Positions 25,689 through 32,420 of a DNA stretch of 43,830 nt are shown here, piece by piece. The translations under genes were made by a program, and so were the position numbers. Positions within the stretch are counted from its first letter, which is position 1. Every line of letters begins with the position of its first letter. The notes beneath the pieces are model-generated. The model did no database searches, was not told where the DNA came from, and saw nothing but the letters and a program-made list of their open reading frames with translations. This DNA is from Bacteroidales bacterium (GTDB lineage Bacteria > Bacteroidota > Bacteroidia > Bacteroidales > F082): the NCBI GenBank assembly GCA_017530365.1, contig JAFXMK010000005.1:1-43830 (forward strand). Direction: 5' to 3'.

Positions 25689-25853
25689 GGCCGACATTAT
25701 CGGTCCTGCCGCACCGCCTCTCTAAGTGGGTGAGTCTCAGGGTGGGGAGTGCCTTCGTGCCGAAGGCAAACGCTCCGCTAAAGCTCCGCGCCCCACCTTG
25801 AGACTCAGCCCACTTAGTTTGGCTTTGGGCAGGCGCCTCCCCGAATGTCGGCC
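25689..25853. repeat. 165-bp imperfect palindrome, gene-free region before the helicase
   Basis: Outer arms GGCCGACAT (25689-25697) and ATGTCGGCC (25845-25853) match exactly. An inner pair, 25724-25747 against 25791-25815, matches over ~24 bp with one bulge and one mismatch (AAGTGGGTGAGTCTCAGGGTGGGG). A central hairpin GCCTTCG TGC CGAAGGC lies at 25751-25767. The element is much GC-richer than the AT-rich sequence after 25880. The rest of the gap to ATG 25999 holds no gene. It may be a MITE-like or extragenic palindromic element; no transposase is present. Confidence 0.75.
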
Positions 25854-25998
25854 ATGGCCTACGCACGCAGCCCGTGGCGATTAGTCCTGCTTTTGTATTT
25901 AAAGTAATCATTCGCTAACGTGATTCATTATTTCTTGTAAAGAATTGTGTGATTATTCGTATTTTTGATGCTTCAATTTGTTGAGATACAATATTAAA

Positions 25999-28812
25999 AT
26001 GTCCTTCTTGTCACGCATAATATCAAGAAAGCCAAACAAGCCGGAAGAAATCACTCGCTTGTTACAGTTCAATCAGCGTTTGAACATGCTTTTACATGAA
26101 GATCGGTATCTGGCTAGAAGTGATTATAGGACACTCGTTGAGGACTATTCGGACATTAACATATTTTTCCAGAACCAAAAGAAAGCCATTACACTTGATG
26201 TGTATTGTGAGAAATACTTGATAAAGATGGACACGGTAGAAGGTTTTCTTCGTAGTTATACGGATTTATATAACCATAAGGAAGGTTCCAAGTGTGTCTG
26301 TAAGCATAATGAAACATTTCTCCAGAGGCATTTGGAATCTGATAAAAGTTATTTGGATTCGATTCTCTCTACAGTTGATCCAAGTGTCTCGCTTGACATG
26401 GAGCAACGCAAAGTCGTGCTTACTGACGAAGACTACATGTTGGTGGTAGCTGGAGCAGGAGCGGGTAAGACAACCACACTTGCGGCAAAGGTCAAGTATT
26501 TGGTTGATAAGAAAGGTATCAAGCCTGAACAGATACTTGTGATTTCATTCACTAACAAAGCTGTTGGTGAGCTTCAGTATAAGATTAATAGGCAGCTGAA
26601 GATATCCTGCCCGGTTACAACCTTTCATAAGACTGGCTATGCCATTCTCCGGAAACAGGATGCCAATAAAAAGAATGTGGTTGATAGTGGTTTTATGTTT
26701 GATGTCGTCAACAACTATTTGAAAAACGAAGTGCTTCGGGAACCAGACATGGTAAACAAGCTCATCCTTTTTTTCGGTAGTTATTTCGACGCACCGTATG
26801 AGGGGAATGACCTCAATGCTTTTTTCAATTACATCTCCAAGGCCGATTTCACCACTATGCGCAGTAATATGCAGGAATACGTGGAGATCGTTACCAACAA
26901 GCGCACTGGCAGATCCATTACTATTAACTATGAATCACTTCGTTCTTCGCAAGAGGTGATGATTGCGAATTACTTGTATCTCAACAAGATTGACTATGAG
27001 TATGAAAAGCCATACCCTTATGGCTTCCGACAATCGCCTAAGCCATATACTCCTGATTTTACCATCCAACAAGGTGATCATACGATTTACATAGAGCATT
27101 TTGGTATCAGAGAAAATGGCACCCATAACCGCTATTCCGAAAAGGAACTGGAGCATTACAAGAAGATAGTAAATGACAAGATCCAATTGCATCGTAACCA
27201 CGGAACACAACTCATCTATACCTTCTCACAATACAACGATGGCCGATCATTTCTTGAACATCTAGAAGAACAGCTGAAGGATAAAGGAATAGCTCTTCAG
27301 CCTCGTTCGTCGCAAGAAGTGTACGAGAAAATAATCTCTACCGAGGAGAATAAGTATATCATCAAATTGGTTCGGCTGATCTGCGCTTTCATTCAGAATT
27401 TCAAGACTAACGGTTATACTACAGACAAGTTCAATGACATGCAGCGGCAAACGGAGAACGTCCGAACTAAGCTGTTTCTTGATGTTTGCCATCAGTGTTA
27501 TTTGGAGTATGAAAAAAAATTAAAGGAACGCGGAGCAGTTGATTTTGAGGATATGATCAACGATTCTGCCAAAATTCTTGAAGAGCAACAAAACTTAGGG
27601 GAGAAGCTTGATTTCAAATATGTTATCATTGATGAGTATCAAGACATCTCTAGGCAGCGTTTTGACCTTGCCCGCGCACTTTCCAAGATTTGCAACGCCA
27701 AAATTATTGCTGTTGGCGACGATTGGCAGTCAATTTATGCTTATGCTGATTCCGATATAACGCTGTTTACGCACTTCACTAGTGTCATGGGGTATGGAGA
27801 GGAGCTGAAAATTACCAAAACCTATCGTAATTCACAGGAAGTTATAGATATTGCCGGCAGTTTCATCCAGAAAAACACTGCCCAAATCAAAAAAACACTT
27901 GTCAGCCCAAAACACATCCAAAAGCCTCTTGTTATTGAGTGCTACACTGAAGAAGTAGATAGAAAGGAAAATGAAAACCGAGGAGGTAAGTTTTTCCTTC
28001 AGGGACAGGCGGTGGAGCGCGTTATTAGCCAAATCATAGAGACAAATGTGAAAGAAGGCAAGACGGGTGATTCGTCTATTCTATTGATTGGGCGTTATGG
28101 TTTTGATGCCTACAACCTTACCCGGAGTGGCCTTTTCAATTATGATGAACGTTCAGGAACGGTCCAATCTGTGGCCTATCCACAAGTCAAGCTGACCTTC
28201 TTGACGGCGCATCGTTCAAAAGGTCTGGGTTATGATAACGTGATCATTATAAATGCTGTTAATGCCACATACGGATTCCCGTCGAAAATACAGGATGACC
28301 CTGTGATGAAGTTGGTAATACACGAAGATCGCACTGTAGAATATGCAGAAGAGCGCCGTCTATTTTATGTGGCAATGACTCGTACTAAGAATAGGGTTTA
28401 TTTGGTCGTGCCAAAGGAACGCCCATCTCGTTTTGTTGCTGAGTTGGTTCAGGATTATCCCAATATCAGCGTTAATGGAAAGTTGGAACTTGACAAAAGC
28501 CAATCCCCTGACATCTCTATGCTCAAACGATGCCCTGTTTGTGGTTATCCTCTTCAGTATCGATATAAGAAGGGCTTTGGCCTCCGACTATGGATCTGCA
28601 CCAACGAACCTGAGATTTGTGATTTCATGACCAATGATCTCTCTGGCAATGTTTTGTCTATCCTCAAATGTGACCAGTGTAAAGATGGGTACCTTATTGT
28701 GAAAAAAGGAGAAGATGGAGCATTCCTCGGTTGTACCAATTATAAGGCTGACAAAACCGGGTGTAATAGATATATGAACAGACAATACTATTTGAATCAT
28801 GTTCATATTTGA
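25999..28812 (+). CDS. Helicase IV-like (UvrD/HelD superfamily 1) with nuclease-like insert and zinc fingers
   Basis: 937 residues from ATG 25999 (MSFLSRIISRKPN); codons upstream begin only at a TTG. SF1 helicase motifs: Q-motif LDMEQRKVV, Walker A GAGAGKTT (152-159), DEYQDISRQRFDL (D545, E546), GDDWQSIYAYADSD (~573), KTYRNSQEV, TAHRSKGLGYDNVI and FYVAMTRTKNRVYL. DEYQDIS and GDDWQSIY match E. coli HelD (helicase IV). Between the helicase halves is a segment of about residues 310-375 (NYLYLNKIDYEYEKPYPYG, TPDFTI, IYIEHFG) with P352-D353 and E366 spaced as in PD-(D/E)XK nucleases. The C-terminus (~845-925) has Cys pairs CPVC, CDQC and others like topoisomerase-type zinc ribbons. The gene is visibly AT-richer than its neighbours and follows a palindromic element, which suggests transfer. 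A role in repair or phage defence is inferred. Confidence 0.88.
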   Translation: MSFLSRIISRKPNKPEEITRLLQFNQRLNMLLHEDRYLARSDYRTLVEDYSDINIFFQNQKKAITLDVYCEKYLIKMDTVEGFLRSYTDLYNHKEGSKCVCKHNETFLQRHLESDKSYLDSILSTVDPSVSLDMEQRKVVLTDEDYMLVVAGAGAGKTTTLAAKVKYLVDKKGIKPEQILVISFTNKAVGELQYKINRQLKISCPVTTFHKTGYAILRKQDANKKNVVDSGFMFDVVNNYLKNEVLREPDMVNKLILFFGSYFDAPYEGNDLNAFFNYISKADFTTMRSNMQEYVEIVTNKRTGRSITINYESLRSSQEVMIANYLYLNKIDYEYEKPYPYGFRQSPKPYTPDFTIQQGDHTIYIEHFGIRENGTHNRYSEKELEHYKKIVNDKIQLHRNHGTQLIYTFSQYNDGRSFLEHLEEQLKDKGIALQPRSSQEVYEKIISTEENKYIIKLVRLICAFIQNFKTNGYTTDKFNDMQRQTENVRTKLFLDVCHQCYLEYEKKLKERGAVDFEDMINDSAKILEEQQNLGEKLDFKYVIIDEYQDISRQRFDLARALSKICNAKIIAVGDDWQSIYAYADSDITLFTHFTSVMGYGEELKITKTYRNSQEVIDIAGSFIQKNTAQIKKTLVSPKHIQKPLVIECYTEEVDRKENENRGGKFFLQGQAVERVISQIIETNVKEGKTGDSSILLIGRYGFDAYNLTRSGLFNYDERSGTVQSVAYPQVKLTFLTAHRSKGLGYDNVIIINAVNATYGFPSKIQDDPVMKLVIHEDRTVEYAEERRLFYVAMTRTKNRVYLVVPKERPSRFVAELVQDYPNISVNGKLELDKSQSPDISMLKRCPVCGYPLQYRYKKGFGLRLWICTNEPEICDFMTNDLSGNVLSILKCDQCKDGYLIVKKGEDGAFLGCTNYKADKTGCNRYMNRQYYLNHVHI

Positions 28813-28986
28813 TAGGGATTTTTTGCTAGTTAGCGATTAGACCTAGTTATAAGCAGGTCGTTACTGCTACGGGTTGGGCGCGTGGGCAAAGGCCAAAACA
28901 GGAGCGGCGGTTGCCCCAAGGCAAAAGGAACAACGATAAGCCAAAATTGTTGATAAAAACCTTCTAAGAATTCCCTTTTTTTGTTA

Positions 28987-28994
28987 TATTTTTG
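28987..28994 (+). promoter_or_regulatory. Bacteroidetes -7 element (TATTTTTG), 4 nt from a start codon
   Basis: A perfect TAnnTTTG ending 4 nt before ATG 28999. If used, the transcript would begin at or next to the start codon and be nearly leaderless. Confidence 0.55.
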
Positions 28995-28998
28995 CGCT

Positions 28999-31209
28999 AT
29001 GCGCAAATGGATTTCTGGGATATTGTTTCTGGCTTTCGCGATGCTCTTCTCCTGCTCAAGGAAAGAAGTGTCGCTGCTTGATGCTGTGCCGCTCAATGCG
29101 GATGTCATCGTTGAGTCATCCGATTCAGCTGTCATCATGCTGTTCGACTCGATCCTTTCTGCCCATATCCAAACGGAAAATCTTACAATCGGCAAACCTG
29201 CAGTCCTTGCTAGGGTGCCAAGGGATGAACAACAAGAGTTTCTGCTGCTGACGAAACCTGTCAAGACTGACAAACATGCCCAGAAGATCTACGATGATCC
29301 TGACTTTGCCCGTTTGCAGAAAACCCTTGGGCAAAACGTGGATGGTCATCTCTACTACAAAGATCCGCAAGGGTGGGTGATGCTCGATGTGCTGCCAGAA
29401 GGCAAGAACCTGGTGATGAATGGCTATGCCATGGCTGCGGATTCCACTTCGGCATGGCGACCGTTGAAGTACCAGCTGCCGGTGAAAAACTCCGTAGTGA
29501 ACATCCTGCCTTCCAACACCATCATGATGCGGCATTATGGGATGTCGGACTATGCTTCCTATTGGGAGTCGTTCCGCGATGCGGAGAAAGTCAATGCCTT
29601 CAACAAGAAGTATAACACTGACGTGGAAAACAAACTGCTGACCTATCTCTCGGAGGTTTCCTTTGATGTTTTTGGTTCTAAACGTCAAGAGGTGTTTGTG
29701 GGACGGATGAACGACCCTTCCGCCGTCATCAAGTTCATGGAACGGCTGGCTTCCAAGGCAGGTGTCAACGCATCACAGAACTATCAAGGATATGTGCTTT
29801 ACGACCTTGGGAAAAACGATTTCATCCCCCAGGTTTTCGGCGACGATTTCAAATCCATGAAACGCTGCTGCTATGCCATCGTGGATCAGTACCTCGTGAT
29901 GGCCTCCAATCTTGACGTCATTCAGGAGATCATCTCCTGCTACCGCTCTGGTCGCACCCTTGATTTGAATGAGAGTTTCAGAGCCTTCCAACAAAAGATG
30001 CTGGAGTCGAGCAATATCACGTATTATCAGTTCAAAGACGGACAAACCGTCTCTGTCCAGCTGGCTTCTTCAAAGGATTTGGTCTATGCCAACATCTGCG
30101 TGAGTAACGGCACTGAAGTGAAAAGCGAAAACAACGTCCGATGGAAAGCCAACCTGGATGCACCGTTGAAAGGGAAACCTTATATCTTGGAGGATCAGGC
30201 TTCGAATAACAAGACCGTGGTGGCCTTCGATCGTCAGAACACGATGTATCTCATCAACGCCGACGGGACTATCCTTTGGAAAAAGCAGCTGGAGGAGGCT
30301 CCGCTGAGCGAGGTGTTTGCCATCGATCGTGATAATAACGGACAGCTGCAGTTCCTTTTCAATACGGCTCATACCATCCAGTTATTCAACCGCGACGGGT
30401 CTTGCGCTGAAGGATATCCAGTCAGACTTCCTTTCGAGGCTTCCAACGGTCTTGCGGTGTTCGACTTCAAAGAGAACAAGAACTATAGAGTGCTGATCTG
30501 TGGCACGGATCGTTTAGTCTATAATTATACGGTGGATGGCAAAGAGGCGGAAGGTTGGAACCATCATCGTTCCGAAGATCTGGTGGAAAAACCCATACAG
30601 CTTGTGGTGGCGGATGACAAGGATTATTTGATCGTTTCTGATGTCAGCGGCGGCATCCGCATCCTCGACCGTAAGGGTAGTATCCGCATCCCGCTGCCAT
30701 CTGACATGCAAAAGTCACCCACATCGGATATCTATGCCAATGCCACGAACAGGAAGAAAGGCCTTTTCCTGACCTCCGACAAGGAAGGAAAGCTGCTGTA
30801 TGTGACGGCTGACGGCAAATTGGGACGTACCGATTTTGGAACGTATTCCGATGGCCATTTCTTCTTGTATGAGGATTTCGACGGCGATAAAGATCCTGAC
30901 TTCATCTACCTGGATCAAAAAGATCTGCATGTGTTCGACCGCTTCAAGAAAGAACTGTATTCCCATCATTTCGATTCCGATATCACTACCAAGCCTGTTT
31001 TCTTCAACATCACACGCAATAAGCGACTGCTTGGCATCGTTTCAGAAAAAGCTCGTGAGATCTACCTGATCGACCGGAAAGGCCGTATGATCGTGAACTC
31101 GGGGTTGGTGGGCGAGACGCCGTTCGCGGTGGGAAGCCTGCATAATGATAAGGAAATAAACCTGATTACGGGCGTGGGGAATGCCTTGTTCAACTATGTG
31201 ATTTACTGA
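28999..31209 (+). CDS. Lipoprotein with a C-terminal beta-propeller-like region
   Basis: 736 residues from ATG 28999, which begins a lipoprotein signal (MRKWISGILFLAFAMLFSCSRK, lipobox FSC). The N-terminal half (LLDAVPLNADVIVESSDSAV..., and repeats of SVQLASSKDLVYANI type) resembles DUF3352-like exported proteins, tentatively. From ~390 to the end there are repeated blade-like units: VVAFDRQNTMYLINADGTILWKK, LFNTAHTIQLFNRDGS, ICGTDRLVYNYTVDGKEAEGW, DVSGGIRILDRKG, LLYVTADGKLG, EDFDGDKDPDFIYLDQKDLHVFD. These are typical of PQQ- or VCBS-like propellers. Outer-membrane or periplasmic anchoring is expected. The stop is 6 nt from the next gene, so the lipoprotein, TlpA-like and GH3 genes probably form one operon. 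Function unknown; a scaffold role is possible. Confidence 0.78.
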   Translation: MRKWISGILFLAFAMLFSCSRKEVSLLDAVPLNADVIVESSDSAVIMLFDSILSAHIQTENLTIGKPAVLARVPRDEQQEFLLLTKPVKTDKHAQKIYDDPDFARLQKTLGQNVDGHLYYKDPQGWVMLDVLPEGKNLVMNGYAMAADSTSAWRPLKYQLPVKNSVVNILPSNTIMMRHYGMSDYASYWESFRDAEKVNAFNKKYNTDVENKLLTYLSEVSFDVFGSKRQEVFVGRMNDPSAVIKFMERLASKAGVNASQNYQGYVLYDLGKNDFIPQVFGDDFKSMKRCCYAIVDQYLVMASNLDVIQEIISCYRSGRTLDLNESFRAFQQKMLESSNITYYQFKDGQTVSVQLASSKDLVYANICVSNGTEVKSENNVRWKANLDAPLKGKPYILEDQASNNKTVVAFDRQNTMYLINADGTILWKKQLEEAPLSEVFAIDRDNNGQLQFLFNTAHTIQLFNRDGSCAEGYPVRLPFEASNGLAVFDFKENKNYRVLICGTDRLVYNYTVDGKEAEGWNHHRSEDLVEKPIQLVVADDKDYLIVSDVSGGIRILDRKGSIRIPLPSDMQKSPTSDIYANATNRKKGLFLTSDKEGKLLYVTADGKLGRTDFGTYSDGHFFLYEDFDGDKDPDFIYLDQKDLHVFDRFKKELYSHHFDSDITTKPVFFNITRNKRLLGIVSEKAREIYLIDRKGRMIVNSGLVGETPFAVGSLHNDKEINLITGVGNALFNYVIY

Positions 31210-31215
31210 GGAAAG

Positions 31216-32415
31216 ATGAAAAAAAGATGCTTGGTCTTGCTGCTGACAATCCTTGTCGGAATCCCGATGAGGTTCTTGGCGCAACCTGGCTTTTCAGCTA
31301 CGATTCCTCAATTGGCAGGAATGAAGGTTGCGCTGTCGGCTTACACGGGCTTGGATGTCGTCATAGTGGATTCCCTTCTCGGTGATGCTTCGGGACACTT
31401 CGTTTATGAGCCGGTGCTGCCAGTTGGGATGTATTTCCTCGATGGTCCGAAGACGTACTTGGAGTTCTTATCCGTGGGCAAACCAGTGGCATTACGGATG
31501 GATGATATCGATGACGAGTATAGCGCCATCTTCTCTGACTCGCCTGAAAACACAAGGTGGACAGCCTATCTTGACCTTCGCGAACGATATCGTTATGGGA
31601 GAGACAATCCTGCGGCTTTTCGCCGGCTAACCGACAGCCTGATCGGAGATGCGAACGATTATGCGGTGAGACTGATTCGGTCAGACCGAGATGAAGAGTT
31701 GTATCCGTCGGATTTCCAAGATCCCGACCTGATTCCAACCAATGTGCTCACTACCAAGATCGTGCATCGTTTGGAGCTGTCGGACAATGATTTCCTCCTC
31801 GGATCAGACCAGATTCTGAACATGGCCAAAGTGGATATGAAGGGATATGGTTTTGCATTGCAATACTTGTTGAAAGGCTTTACAGCACTGGGCTTGTCGG
31901 ACGTGACAGACCATCTGCTGAACTTCCCTTGTATCGCAGAAGGCGAGATTTCCGAAGAGGAAGGTCGGTGGTTGGAAACGCTCGTGGAACCTTACCAAAA
32001 GGTAAGGGTGGGGGTGAAGGCACCGGATATCCAAATGTTCACGATCGACGGCAAATCTTACAATCTCTATGCGTCGGAGGCTGAACACATCCTGGTGTTG
32101 TTCTGGGCTGCAGATTGTGAGTATTGCCATGATTTCATGCAGAGCATCAAGAAAAACCTTGACCTTGGAAAGACATACGAGTTGGTGACTTTTGTCATCG
32201 CAGACAGCGAGAAGGAAACCAAAAGAGAGCTTCGGAAGATGAAGCTTGATGGATGGCATTGTTACGATGAGGCTCGTTGGGAGGGGAAGGCATTTTTGGA
32301 TTATCATGTGACATCCACGCCGACGGTGTTTTTGCTGGATAAGGATAAGACCATCGTGTGCAAGCCATACGATTGGAACGAGTTGAAAGAATGGTTGGAT
32401 AATAATAAATACTAA
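31216..32415 (+). CDS. Exported TlpA-like thioredoxin-fold protein
   Basis: 399 residues with a signal peptide (MKKRCLVLLLTILVGIPMRFLA). The N-terminal part (GFSATIPQLAGMKVALSAYTG... to about residue 105) resembles the DUF4369 domain that often precedes thioredoxin domains in Bacteroidetes. A helical middle section follows. The C-terminal ~130 residues are a thioredoxin domain with the active-site pair C301-E-Y-C304 (FWAADCEYC) and the cis-proline loop STPTVFLL. Such periplasmic proteins reduce or exchange disulfides, or serve cytochrome maturation and oxidative stress resistance. The gene is 6 nt downstream of the lipoprotein and 5 nt upstream of the GH3 fusion. The CEYC dipeptide differs from the classical CGPC, so its redox potential cannot be guessed. 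Confidence 0.88.
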   Translation: MKKRCLVLLLTILVGIPMRFLAQPGFSATIPQLAGMKVALSAYTGLDVVIVDSLLGDASGHFVYEPVLPVGMYFLDGPKTYLEFLSVGKPVALRMDDIDDEYSAIFSDSPENTRWTAYLDLRERYRYGRDNPAAFRRLTDSLIGDANDYAVRLIRSDRDEELYPSDFQDPDLIPTNVLTTKIVHRLELSDNDFLLGSDQILNMAKVDMKGYGFALQYLLKGFTALGLSDVTDHLLNFPCIAEGEISEEEGRWLETLVEPYQKVRVGVKAPDIQMFTIDGKSYNLYASEAEHILVLFWAADCEYCHDFMQSIKKNLDLGKTYELVTFVIADSEKETKRELRKMKLDGWHCYDEARWEGKAFLDYHVTSTPTVFLLDKDKTIVCKPYDWNELKEWLDNNKY

Positions 32416-32420
32416 AATAA

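Noticed and set aside
28813-28986. Possible tRNA or small RNA in the helicase-lipoprotein gap
   Set aside because: The stretch has some GC-rich patches, but no cloverleaf, CCA end or conserved RNA shape could be drawn by eye.
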